DNA of 64,000 nucleotides, taken from an alpha proteobacterium HIMB114 (GTDB lineage Bacteria; Pseudomonadota; Alphaproteobacteria; Pelagibacterales; Pelagibacteraceae). Location of the stretch: positions 620,001 through 684,000 of the forward strand of contig ADAC02000001.1 in the NCBI GenBank assembly GCA_000163555.2, given 5' to 3'. The position numbers were made by a program, and so were the translations under genes. The notes under the pieces were generated by a model, which saw only the letters and a list, made by a program, of their open reading frames with translations, searched no databases and had not been told where the DNA came from. This document shows positions 18,224 through 26,520 of the stretch, one piece after another (the first letter of the stretch is position 1; every line of letters begins with the position of its first letter).

Positions 18224-20549
18224 AAAATCCCTAATAAAAAAATCGAAAGTTTTATCTATAATTTTTCTAATTATAATTTTTGGCAAAAATACATCCAGCT
18301 CATCTGAAAATTTTGAAATTATGGCAAAAAAAGTTGAATTTATAAAGAGTGAAAACCTGGTTATCGCAAATGGTGACGCCAAAGCAATACATACATCTGG
18401 TAAAAAAATTTTAGCAAATAGAATACTATATTACAAAAACAAAAATTTAATTAAAACAATTGAAAATTCATTATTTACTGATGGAGATATTAATATTTCT
18501 GCAAAACAGTTTTTTTATGACACAAAGCTAAAAATCATAAAAGCAAGTGGAAATGTTGTGCTAACAGACAAAAATAAAAATAAATTTTTTTTTGAAGAAT
18601 TTGAATATGATCAAATAAAATTAATTGGAAAAGGTAAAAGAGTTAGGGCAAAAACCTCTGAAGGAATTTATTTGCAGTCTAAAGATGCTGTGATAAAAAA
18701 ATCTAATGACACAATTGAGTTAAATTTTACTGATTTTACAACTTGCAATAAAATAAAGAATGACAACAATGAATTTTGTCCCTCTTGGAATATTAATAGT
18801 AAAAAAACTATTCATAATAAAAAAAAGAAAAAAATTTCACACAAACATGCTGTTTTAAAATTAAAAAATATACCAGTATTTTATACACCATATATCACTC
18901 ATCCTGATCCGTCAGTAAAGCGCCAAAGTGGTTTCTTGCCTCCAATTGTCAAAACTTTAACCAACATCGGAAGAACTATTCAGGTACCATACTTTTGGTC
19001 ATTAGATGTAGATAAAGACATTACAATTACTCCAACATATTATTTTAATGAGCATGATTTGTTAAAAACTTCTTATAGACAAGCCTTTAAAAATGGATTT
19101 TTAAATATCGAAACTGGATACAGTAAAGGTTATAAAAGATTGAATAAAACAGGTAGAACCAAAGGTTCAAGAAATTATTTTTTTACTGAATATAATAAAA
19201 AATTACCCAACTTCATTTTTGATAATAGTGATATTAAAATAAAAATTCAAAAAATATCTCAACAAAATTTTGTACGAGTGAATAAGATAAATACAAAATT
19301 ATTTAAGAACGACATAAGAATATTAGAGAATACTTTGCAAATTTCCTCTAATAAAAAAAATAAAAGATTTAATTTAAAAATAGGTGCGTTTGAAAATATG
19401 GATGTTTTTGATAATGCTAAGTATACATATTACCTTCCCGATGGAGCTTACCTGCAAAATAAAAACTATAAAAAATTTAATCTTAACTTTAATAGTTTTT
19501 TTCAAGGAAAAAAATTCGAAAAAAATCAAAAACAAGGAAAAGTTAGAAATTCTGTACTCATTGACACAAAAAAATTAATATTAAAAAAAAATGGCATTGA
19601 CACAATGTTAAAATTTGCACTTCATAATAACAATATCTATAATGATAACGTCGTAGGTTTGAAAAATAATTTGAATATTGATAATTATTTTACTTTAGCA
19701 TCTGATAATTCTTTACCATTAGCTAAGTTTTCAAAAAAACATTATCAATTAATCAAACCAAGAGTTTTTATTAAATACACTAGCGGTAAGATGCAAGACG
19801 CTTCTAGTAATGAAAAAATTATAAATTATTCAGACATTTTCTCTATGAATAGGACAAATAATTTAGATACACCAGAAGTAGGTACATCGGCAGGATATGG
19901 GATAGATTATGTATTTTCAGAAAATAATTTAAGCAAAATAGGGATATCTAAAAAACTCTCCTCAGGTTTTGGGCAAGTGTATAGAACTAAAGCACAGAGT
20001 TTAATGCCAAATAAATCATCATTAAATAATAAGAGCTCTGACTTTGTAGGTTATGTGAAATATGATTTATATGGTCAAAATAATAATTACAAAAATAATA
20101 AAGATGACAAAATTAAGTTTTTGAGTAATTTTGAAAAAAATTTTCTTACTTTTAATTATAATTTTAATTTAGAAAATGATTTCTCTGAATTTTCTAAAAA
20201 TAGTGTTGAGTTAACGAGTAACTACAAAAAATTCAACACTTCTTTAAAGTTTGAGGAAAAGAATAATCATATTGGTTCAAATAGAAGCGGTAATTTAAAT
20301 ATAAAAAAATTATTTAAAGATAATTATTATATGAGCTTTGATGGAAAGAAAAATTTAAAAGACTCTTCTTCAGAATACTTGAGATATGGAATAAATTTTG
20401 AAAATGATTGCTTAATAACGTCTTTAACTTTTTCAAGAGATTTTTATACTGACAAAGATATCACATCATCGAAAACATTAATATTTGGTATAGTTCTAAA
20501 ACCATTTGCAGATAATTTTGCTCCAGATTTAAGCAATTTTATAAATTAA
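18213..20549 (+). CDS. lptD: LPS assembly outer-membrane protein LptD
   Basis: Outer-membrane translocon that inserts LPS into the outer leaflet together with LptE. At 778 residues it is near family size. A basic signal peptide (about residues 12-30) leads an OstA/LptA-like jellyroll ([39 protein letters not shown]). The conserved segment YTPYITHPDPSVKRQSGFLPP starts the 26-strand barrel domain. Barrel strands show alternating aromatic patterns rich in Asn/Lys. Cysteines occur near TTCNKIKN and NEFCPSWN and late at ENDCLITS, so a disulfide as in other LptD proteins is possible. Confidence 0.94.
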   Translation: MKIKKSLIKKSKVLSIIFLIIIFGKNTSSSSENFEIMAKKVEFIKSENLVIANGDAKAIHTSGKKILANRILYYKNKNLIKTIENSLFTDGDINISAKQFFYDTKLKIIKASGNVVLTDKNKNKFFFEEFEYDQIKLIGKGKRVRAKTSEGIYLQSKDAVIKKSNDTIELNFTDFTTCNKIKNDNNEFCPSWNINSKKTIHNKKKKKISHKHAVLKLKNIPVFYTPYITHPDPSVKRQSGFLPPIVKTLTNIGRTIQVPYFWSLDVDKDITITPTYYFNEHDLLKTSYRQAFKNGFLNIETGYSKGYKRLNKTGRTKGSRNYFFTEYNKKLPNFIFDNSDIKIKIQKISQQNFVRVNKINTKLFKNDIRILENTLQISSNKKNKRFNLKIGAFENMDVFDNAKYTYYLPDGAYLQNKNYKKFNLNFNSFFQGKKFEKNQKQGKVRNSVLIDTKKLILKKNGIDTMLKFALHNNNIYNDNVVGLKNNLNIDNYFTLASDNSLPLAKFSKKHYQLIKPRVFIKYTSGKMQDASSNEKIINYSDIFSMNRTNNLDTPEVGTSAGYGIDYVFSENNLSKIGISKKLSSGFGQVYRTKAQSLMPNKSSLNNKSSDFVGYVKYDLYGQNNNYKNNKDDKIKFLSNFEKNFLTFNYNFNLENDFSEFSKNSVELTSNYKKFNTSLKFEEKNNHIGSNRSGNLNIKKLFKDNYYMSFDGKKNLKDSSSEYLRYGINFENDCLITSLTFSRDFYTDKDITSSKTLIFGIVLKPFADNFAPDLSNFIN

Positions 20550-20551
20550 AT

Positions 20552-21115
20552 ATGAAAAGTATTCCAAAATTTATATTTTTTTTTTTCTTATTATTATTTT
20601 TTTTTGAAATTAATTTAAACTCTAAAGAGATAAAAACTTTAGCAAGAATTAATAATCACTCTATTACAAACTACGATTTGTTTAAAGAAATTGAAATTCT
20701 TGAAAAAATAAAAAATATAAAAATTCACCCAAATCAAAAAGTTTTAATACTTAATAAACTAATAGATCTTAAAATAAAAGAGCTTGAAGTCAAAAATAAT
20801 AATATAAATACAGATGATATAGAATTAGATAAGAAATTAAATGAACTCAGTTACTATAAAAATTCTCCAGAAGAAATTAAAAAATATATTAAAAAAGAAT
20901 ATCAAATTAATTTTCAGTGGAATAAGCTAATAAATTTTAAATTTAGAAATAAATTAGAAATCAATATGGATGAAGTAAATATGATAATTAATTCAAAAAA
21001 AAAATTAAAAGAAGAAGATGTTATAAAAATTAGCAGAGAGAAAAAAATAAAACTGATATCGACTAATTTTTTTAATCAAATAAAAAAAAACTATCTGATT
21101 AAAATTTATTTATGA
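20552..21115 (+). CDS. surA: Minimal SurA-type periplasmic chaperone (N-terminal domain only)
   Basis: At 187 residues this is far shorter than typical SurA. A hydrophobic signal sequence (about residues 5-23) is followed by a SurA_N-like region: LARINNHSITNYDLFKEIEILEK, then Lys/Asn-rich helices to the C terminus. No parvulin PPIase domain can be seen. Position between lptD and pdxA is exactly that of surA in E. coli and many alphaproteobacteria, which supports the call. It probably escorts outer-membrane proteins such as LptD to the BAM complex using the chaperone domain alone. The residual C-terminal helix could pack on the N-domain as in SurA. Confidence 0.82.
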   Translation: MKSIPKFIFFFFLLLFFFEINLNSKEIKTLARINNHSITNYDLFKEIEILEKIKNIKIHPNQKVLILNKLIDLKIKELEVKNNNINTDDIELDKKLNELSYYKNSPEEIKKYIKKEYQINFQWNKLINFKFRNKLEINMDEVNMIINSKKKLKEEDVIKISREKKIKLISTNFFNQIKKNYLIKIYL

Positions 21116-21999
21116 ACTCAATTTGCATATTGTTGACTGACCATGAAAGTATAAATGAAAGTTTAATAATTAAATCAAAAAAAAAATTAATTCTAAGTAA
21201 ATTAAAAAAAATTTATTTTATAGGTGATGCAAAAAACTTTAATAAAATATACCTTTTTCATAAAAAATATCAAAAAAAATTTGAATTTATTAGAATAGAA
21301 CTTAAGAAAAAAAATTATTTTCAATATTTAGAAAAGATCACTAAGGAAGGTATAAATTTATTTAAAAAAAAAAAAATTAAATATTTAATAAATATGCCAC
21401 TAAATAAAAAAAAATATTTAAATAATAGATATTTTGGGTTTACTGAATTTTATTCAAAAAAAATAGACAATAAAAACAACGAAAATATGTTGTTATTTAA
21501 TAATAATTTTTCTGTGTGCCCGTTAACCACGCACATTCAAATTAAAGACGTTGATAAAAAAATTACACACTATAAAATTAAAATTGCATTAAATAATATT
21601 ATAAATTTTTATAAAAAAATTATAAAAAAAAAAATTAATATTATAGTTTTAGGTTTAAACCCCCACGCAGGTAAAGATTTTAATAATAACTCAAAGGACA
21701 AAAAAATTGAAAAACTTATTTTCTCAAAATTTGCAAATAAAAATAACATAAAAGGTCCAATCTCTGCAGATACTGCTTTCACAGACACTTCTAATAAAGT
21801 TTTTTTAGGAATGTATCATGATCAGGTATTAATACCTTTTAAAATGAAAAACAGATTTAATGGCATTAATATAACAATCGGTAAAAAATTTTACAGACTG
21901 TCGCCTGACCATGGAACAGCTTCAAAATTGAAAAATAATAAAAAAAAAATAAATAATCAAAGTTTAATTGAATGTATTAAATTTTGCGAAAAATACTAA
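21112..21999 (+). CDS. pdxA: 4-hydroxythreonine-4-phosphate dehydrogenase PdxA (divergent, short)
   Basis: NAD-dependent oxidation step of the DXP-dependent pyridoxal phosphate pathway. The 295-residue protein is about 30 residues shorter than usual. The metal-site histidines are seen in PLTTHIQI, GLNPHAGKDF and MYHDQVLIPFK, and RLSPDHGTAS is conserved. The N-terminal GDPAGIGPE-type motif is replaced by LLTDHESINESL, which is unusual for the family. Its stop shares a base with the rsmA ATG (TAATG), and it overlaps surA by four bases. I judge it a real PdxA-family member, but activity with the altered N terminus is uncertain. Confidence 0.88.
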   Translation: MNSICILLTDHESINESLIIKSKKKLILSKLKKIYFIGDAKNFNKIYLFHKKYQKKFEFIRIELKKKNYFQYLEKITKEGINLFKKKKIKYLINMPLNKKKYLNNRYFGFTEFYSKKIDNKNNENMLLFNNNFSVCPLTTHIQIKDVDKKITHYKIKIALNNIINFYKKIIKKKINIIVLGLNPHAGKDFNNNSKDKKIEKLIFSKFANKNNIKGPISADTAFTDTSNKVFLGMYHDQVLIPFKMKNRFNGINITIGKKFYRLSPDHGTASKLKNNKKKINNQSLIECIKFCEKY

Positions 22000-22766
22000 T
22001 GGCTAAAAAAAAATTTGGTCAAAATTTTTTAATAAACAAAAACTTATGTGAAGAGATTTTAAAGTACGAAAAAATTAATAATAATAATATTTTAGAAGTT
22101 GGCTCTGGTAATCTTGCGTTGACTACAAAAATTATAAATAAAAATCCAAAAAAGTTTTTTTCATTAGAAATTGATGATGATTTAATTGAGAAACATAAAA
22201 ATTCATTAATATCAAAATATATTTATAAAGGTGATGCTTTAAATATAAATGAACTTGACCTATTCAATAAAGATAAGTTTTCAATTATTTCTAATTTACC
22301 ATTTAACATTTCATCAAAATTATTAATCAAATGGCTGAGACTTCAGAATGATTATAAGTGTATTCAAAGTATGACGTTAATGTTTCAGAAAGAATTAGCT
22401 GATAGGATCTTGGCAAAAGAAAATGAAAAAAAATACGGTAGAATTACAGTGCTGGTAAATGCTTTTTTTGCTTTGAGTAAAATAGTTGAAGTTAATAAGA
22501 AAGATTTTTATCCAAGACCTAAAGTTGATGCTACTGTTATAAAATTTTCTTCACTTAAGAAGAATAAAATTAAAAAAGAAAATTTTCAAAAACTAGAAAA
22601 AATAACTTTTTCTTTTTTTAATGAAAGAAGAAAAAAAAATATCAATAAAATAAAAAAAATTTTTAGTAAAGAACAAATAAGAAAAGAAGAACTCGATAAA
22701 TATTTTTCTTTGAGACCTGAAAATCTTAACCCAAATATATATTATTTATTTTCGGAAATTATTTAG
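21999..22766 (+). CDS. rsmA: 16S rRNA (adenine-1518/1519 N6) dimethyltransferase RsmA/KsgA
   Basis: Dimethylates two adenines in the 3' hairpin of 16S rRNA late in 30S assembly. The 255-residue protein from the ATG at 21999 begins MAKKKFGQNFL, the classical KsgA start. It continues with the SAM motif LEVGSGNLALT, LEIDDD and the catalytic NLPFNISSKLL. A longer TTG start at 21984 adds only five residues and is rejected because the ATG is coupled to the pdxA stop. The 3' end overlaps convergent gmk by 21 bases. Confidence 0.96.
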   Translation: MAKKKFGQNFLINKNLCEEILKYEKINNNNILEVGSGNLALTTKIINKNPKKFFSLEIDDDLIEKHKNSLISKYIYKGDALNINELDLFNKDKFSIISNLPFNISSKLLIKWLRLQNDYKCIQSMTLMFQKELADRILAKENEKKYGRITVLVNAFFALSKIVEVNKKDFYPRPKVDATVIKFSSLKKNKIKKENFQKLEKITFSFFNERRKKNINKIKKIFSKEQIRKEELDKYFSLRPENLNPNIYYLFSEII

Positions 22767-23375
22767 TTTTTTAATTTTTTTATACAAAATATCAGTTTCT
22801 TTTTTTTCTACTAATAATGCCTTAATTTTTTTTAAGATTAAATTTAAACATTTTTCTAAATTATCATTTATGAAAACAAAATCATACTCATTCCAGTGTG
22901 AAATATCCTTTTTTGCAGATGAGAATCTTTTTATTGCAGTCTTAGGATCATTTTTATGTCTTTTGATGAGTCTTTTTTTTAAGACACTAGTACTGGGTGG
23001 AAGTAAATAAAAGGAGTAACAATTTTTATTAATTTTTTTTTTTATAGATCTCGATCCTTGCCAATCAACATCAAATAAAATAATTTTTTTATTTTTTAAG
23101 TTTTTATTTACTTCACTTTTTAAGGTTCCGTAAAAATTATCATATACTTTAGCGTGTTCTAAAAATTTATTCCTTTTTTTGAAAAACTGAAATTTTTTTT
23201 TAGAAATAAAAAAATAATCTAATCCATGTTTTTCACCTATTCTAGGTTTTCTTGTCGTGCAAGAAATAGATAGATATGATTTTTTAATTTTTTTTAATAT
23301 CTTTTTTGTGATCGTAGTTTTTCCAGCCCCTGATGGGGATGAAATTATTATCGAAATTCCTCCGTTTAAAGACAA
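22746..23375 (-). CDS. gmk: Guanylate kinase
   Basis: Phosphorylates GMP to GDP. The 209-residue protein has the P-loop SSPSGAGKTTITKKI, the GMP-binding SISCTTRKPRIGEKHG(L)DY region, ILFDVDWQGSRSIK and a lid segment. It is the last gene of a minus-strand run fabD-fabG-acpP-gmk, starting only seven bases after acpP. In most alphaproteobacteria fabF, mltG and yicC lie between acpP and gmk, so this junction looks like a deletion. Confidence 0.97.
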   Translation of the reverse strand: MSLNGGISIIISSPSGAGKTTITKKILKKIKKSYLSISCTTRKPRIGEKHGLDYFFISKKKFQFFKKRNKFLEHAKVYDNFYGTLKSEVNKNLKNKKIILFDVDWQGSRSIKKKINKNCYSFYLLPPSTSVLKKRLIKRHKNDPKTAIKRFSSAKKDISHWNEYDFVFINDNLEKCLNLILKKIKALLVEKKETDILYKKIKKLNNFRK

Positions 23376-23382
23376 TTAAAAA

Positions 23383-23619
23383 TTATTTAGAGTTGCTTTC
23401 AATATATTTAATTGCATCACCAACGGTTAATATTTTTTCAGCTTCACTATCTGATATTTCCGAACCAAACTCTTCCTCAAAAGCCATAACTAGTTCAACT
23501 GTATCTAAACTATCTGCTCCGAGATCATCTATGAAACTTGCCTCGTCAGTGACTTTTGCCTGATCTACTCCTAAATGATCTACTATGATTTTTTTTATTT
23601 TTTCTCTTACGTCGCTCAT
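23383..23619 (-). CDS. acpP: Acyl carrier protein
   Basis: Carries growing acyl chains on a 4'-phosphopantetheine arm. The acidic 78-residue protein contains the attachment motif [12 protein letters not shown] (the Ser of DSL). [14 protein letters not shown] precedes it, and helix III and IV sequence follows. The start has a good AGGAGAA ribosome binding site directly upstream (read on the minus strand). It lies downstream of fabG and upstream of gmk. Confidence 0.98.
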   Translation of the reverse strand: MSDVREKIKKIIVDHLGVDQAKVTDEASFIDDLGADSLDTVELVMAFEEEFGSEISDSEAEKILTVGDAIKYIESNSK

Positions 23620-23668
23620 AAGTTCTCCTTTTTGTTTGATATCCCTTTAAATGATTAATTTAACTTAA

Positions 23669-24403
23669 TCAAGCCATATACATCCCGCCATTTACATGTA
23701 TTGTCTCACCCGTAATATATGAAGAGTTATCAGAGCATAGAAAAATTACAGCATTTGCAATATCATTACCTGTCCCCAATCTATTAATTGGAATATTTTT
23801 TAATAGCTCATTTTTGTACTCTTCTTTTAAATCTTTAGTCATATCTGTAGCTATAAAACCTGGAGACACACAATTTACTCTAATATTTTTTTTTGCATAT
23901 TCCTTAGCAAGTGATTTTGTCATCGCAACAACACCTGCTTTTGAGGCTGTATAATTAGCCTGGCCAGCATTACCTGTGTGTCCTACAACAGAAGTTATAT
24001 TGACTATACTACCCGATTTATTTTTAATCATAGCTTTAATTGCTATTTGGCATGTAAAAAAAACTGAATTTAAGTTAACATCTATTACATCCTTCCACTC
24101 TTCTTCTTTCATTCTTAAAGTAAGATTGTCTTTAGTAATTCCTGCGTTATTAATTAAAACATCAATACCTCCGAGAGTTTCTATAAACTTTGGAAATTGT
24201 TTAACTATATCATTCTGATTTTTTAAATTTAGTTGTTCTACTATAATATTAGGAAAATTTTTTTTTAAATTTTCTAAATTATTTGAATTAGAACCAATAG
24301 TTAATATTTTTGCATCATATTTATAAAGTGCTTCTAACACTGATAGCCCTATACCTCTTGATCCTCCTGTAATAATTACTTTTTTGTTTTTCAAGTTATT
24401 CAT
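23669..24403 (-). CDS. fabG: 3-oxoacyl-[acyl-carrier-protein] reductase FabG
   Basis: NADPH-dependent reduction of beta-ketoacyl-ACP in fatty acid elongation. The 244-residue SDR has the cofactor loop ITGGSRGIGLSV, NNAGIT, the catalytic Ser-Tyr-Lys set (NITSVVGHTGNAGQANYTASKAG) and a C-terminal ITGETIHVNGGMYMA. It overlaps fabD by eight bases and is followed by acpP. A related SDR at 61.6-62.4 kb is assigned to PHA synthesis by its neighbours. Confidence 0.96.
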   Translation of the reverse strand: MNNLKNKKVIITGGSRGIGLSVLEALYKYDAKILTIGSNSNNLENLKKNFPNIIVEQLNLKNQNDIVKQFPKFIETLGGIDVLINNAGITKDNLTLRMKEEEWKDVIDVNLNSVFFTCQIAIKAMIKNKSGSIVNITSVVGHTGNAGQANYTASKAGVVAMTKSLAKEYAKKNIRVNCVSPGFIATDMTKDLKEEYKNELLKNIPINRLGTGNDIANAVIFLCSDNSSYITGETIHVNGGMYMA

Positions 24404-25322
24404 AATTTTTAATGTCTTCTAAATTATCAAGCTTTAAACATTTAATCTCAAATTCAAATCTTTTAAACATATTTGTTAAAGCTTTTCCAGGACCACATTC
24501 TACAGCTTCTAATATTTTATTGTCTGAAAAAAAACTAACTGTATCTCTCCATTTAACTCTTGAAAAAATGCACTTAATTAATAGATTTTTTATTTCGTCA
24601 CTTAAATGCTCTGCTTTTGCACTCACATTTGATACTAAAGGTATCTTAGGATTACGAAAGTCAAAATCTGCCATAAAATCTTTTAGTTCTTCAGCTGCAG
24701 GCTTCATCATATTGCAATGGAAGGGAGCGCTGACTGGCAAAGGTATAGATTTTTTTTTTAATTCTTTTTTTAATAAAATCACTATCTCATCAATCTCTTT
24801 CTTTGCTCCACTTATAACACATTGTCCTGGGCAATTATCATTTGAAATCTCTACAGTTTGAAAATTTTTTTCTATAATAAATTTTTCCAGACTCTCTATA
24901 TCCATATTTAAAACTGCCGCCATCCCCCCTTCTCCAACTGGTACTGCATTTTGCATAGCCTGGCCTCTTTTTTTTAAAATTTTTGCTGCATCAGAAAGGT
25001 TGATTGACTCAGAGGCTACTAGGGCACTATATTCTCCAAGAGAGTGACCAGCGCATAAATTAAAATTATCAATATTTATGGCTTTTTCTTTTTTTAAAGC
25101 TTCAAAGGTGGCTATACTTACTGCCATAATCGCAGGTTGTGTATTTTCAGTTAAATTTAATTTTTTAATGTCATTGCCAAAAATTATTTCGCTTAAATTC
25201 TGATTTAATGCATTATCAATTTCTTCAAATACTCGCTTAGAAACATCAAAATTCTCTTTTAAATACCTTCCCATGCCTAAATATTGAGACCCCTGTCCTG
25301 GAAAAACTATACATTTAGTCAT
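24396..25322 (-). CDS. fabD: Malonyl-CoA:ACP acyltransferase FabD
   Basis: Loads malonyl groups onto ACP. The 308-residue protein shows FPGQGSQYLGMGRYL, the nucleophile elbow CAGHSLGEYSALVA (catalytic Ser) and the catalytic His in VSAPFHCNMMKPA. It is the first gene of the minus-strand fabD-fabG-acpP-gmk run and is divergent from rpsF across a 78-base region. Confidence 0.97.
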   Translation of the reverse strand: MTKCIVFPGQGSQYLGMGRYLKENFDVSKRVFEEIDNALNQNLSEIIFGNDIKKLNLTENTQPAIMAVSIATFEALKKEKAINIDNFNLCAGHSLGEYSALVASESINLSDAAKILKKRGQAMQNAVPVGEGGMAAVLNMDIESLEKFIIEKNFQTVEISNDNCPGQCVISGAKKEIDEIVILLKKELKKKSIPLPVSAPFHCNMMKPAAEELKDFMADFDFRNPKIPLVSNVSAKAEHLSDEIKNLLIKCIFSRVKWRDTVSFFSDNKILEAVECGPGKALTNMFKRFEFEIKCLKLDNLEDIKNYE

Positions 25323-25400
25323 TTTAATAAGAATATATCTATTGAATAAAAATTAATACTCTTATATCAAACCATTTTTTTAAATTAAATAATTATAATT

Positions 25401-25727
25401 GTGAATATTTACGAACATACATATATCGCTGCCCCTGAGGCAAATAAAAAAGACCTGGAAAATATTGAGAAAAGAATTGAAGAAATTTTAAGCAAATCGT
25501 CAGGTAAAATTTGCAAAATAGAAGATTGGGGTCTGCGAAACCTAGCTTATCCAATAAAAAAGAATAGCAAAGGACATTATAGAAACCTATATCTAGAAGG
25601 GAATAATAAAGCAGTGAGAGCAATTGAAGAGTTTGAAAAATTTAATGATAAGGTTATTAAATATTTATCTATGAAAATTAAGAATCTTCCTAAAGAAGAG
25701 TCTGAACTTGCAAAAGAAAAAAAATAA
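25401..25727 (+). CDS. rpsF: 30S ribosomal protein S6
   Basis: Component of the 30S platform that pairs with S18. The 108-residue protein starts MNIYEHTYIAAPEA and has SGKICKIEDWGLRNLAYPIKK and the basic RNA-binding turn. It uses a GTG start at 25401; no in-frame ATG lies close by. The gene ends directly before rpsR, with the rpsR ATG following the rpsF TAA with no gap. Confidence 0.97.
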   Translation: MNIYEHTYIAAPEANKKDLENIEKRIEEILSKSSGKICKIEDWGLRNLAYPIKKNSKGHYRNLYLEGNNKAVRAIEEFEKFNDKVIKYLSMKIKNLPKEESELAKEKK

Positions 25728-25994
25728 ATGAAAAAAAAACAATTTAAGAAAAAAAGTAGTTTTGGTTTACAGTCTAAATTATCTATGATGGGTAAAAAAA
25801 ATTGTCCCTTAGCAAAAAAGAGTGACGAAGAAATTAATTATAAAAATATAAAACTATTAAAAAAATATATTTCTGACTCTGCAAAAATATTGCCCACTCG
25901 AATTACAAATGTTTCGCATGGTAAACAAAAAATCCTAGTAAAAGAAATAAAAAAAGCGAGAGCATTAGCTCTTTTGCCTTATGTAGGAAATTAA
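25728..25994 (+). CDS. rpsR: 30S ribosomal protein S18
   Basis: Small subunit platform protein and partner of S6. The 88-residue protein has a Lys-rich N terminus, NCPLAKKSDEEINYKNIKLLKKYISDS (the normal CPL opening and helical core) and the C-terminal ILPTRITNVSHGKQK. It sits immediately after rpsF and three bases before rplI. Confidence 0.97.
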   Translation: MKKKQFKKKSSFGLQSKLSMMGKKNCPLAKKSDEEINYKNIKLLKKYISDSAKILPTRITNVSHGKQKILVKEIKKARALALLPYVGN

Positions 25995-25996
25995 AT

Positions 25997-26446
25997 ATGA
26001 AGGTAATTTTACTAGAGAATATAAAAAAACTTGGAACTATTGGACAACAAGTAAATGTAAAAGATGGCTTTGGGCGAAACTACTTACTAAAAAAAGGTAA
26101 AGCCCTGCTTCCAACTAAAGATAATCTCGCTCATTTTGAAAGTAAAAAAGCAGAGATAATAAAAAAAAATGAAATTGAAAAAAATAAAGCAATTGAAATT
26201 TCAGAAAAATTAAAAAAAATAAAAATAACTTTAAAAAAAGAAGTTATGGAGAATGGAAATCTATATGGTTCAGTTAACATAAAGGAGATATGTAATGAGA
26301 TTTTAAATACTTCAAATATCGATATAAAAGCAGAGCAAATCGAAATAACCACAAATATCAAATCAAAAGGTGAGTACAAGTTTGCAGTAAATCTTCACGC
26401 AGAAGTTCAATCTGTAGTTTCATTAGAAGTCATTTCAAAAGAATAA
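25997..26446 (+). CDS. rplI: 50S ribosomal protein L9
   Basis: Large subunit protein with two RNA-binding domains joined by a long helix. The 149-residue sequence begins MKVILLENIKKLGTIGQQVNVKDGF and continues GRNYLLKKGKALL, diagnostic for L9. A long Lys/Glu helix (about 45-80) follows, then the C-terminal domain (NGNLYGSVNIKEI). It is the third gene of the rpsF-rpsR-rplI operon and precedes dnaB by 72 bases. Confidence 0.97.
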   Translation: MKVILLENIKKLGTIGQQVNVKDGFGRNYLLKKGKALLPTKDNLAHFESKKAEIIKKNEIEKNKAIEISEKLKKIKITLKKEVMENGNLYGSVNIKEICNEILNTSNIDIKAEQIEITTNIKSKGEYKFAVNLHAEVQSVVSLEVISKE

Positions 26447-26499
26447 TTGTAAACTTTTCCACACTAAAAAAATTATTTTTTAAAATGATAAATTTTTTA

Positions 26500-26520
26500 A
26501 TGAGTATACTAAATACTCAT
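26500..26520 (+). promoter_or_regulatory. Perfect hairpin enclosing the dnaB start codon
   Basis: The arms ATGAGTAT (26500-26507) and ATACTCAT (26513-26520) are exact reverse complements separated by ACTAA. The dnaB ATG occupies 26519-26521, so two of its three bases are in the stem. No purine-rich ribosome binding site is visible upstream. The structure is seen directly; an effect on dnaB translation is inference. Confidence 0.55.

Noticed and set aside
24412-24861. 149-codon plus-strand frame opposite fabD
   Set aside because: The long open frame is antisense to well-conserved FabD, with no upstream initiation signal; AT-rich antisense frames commonly stay open.
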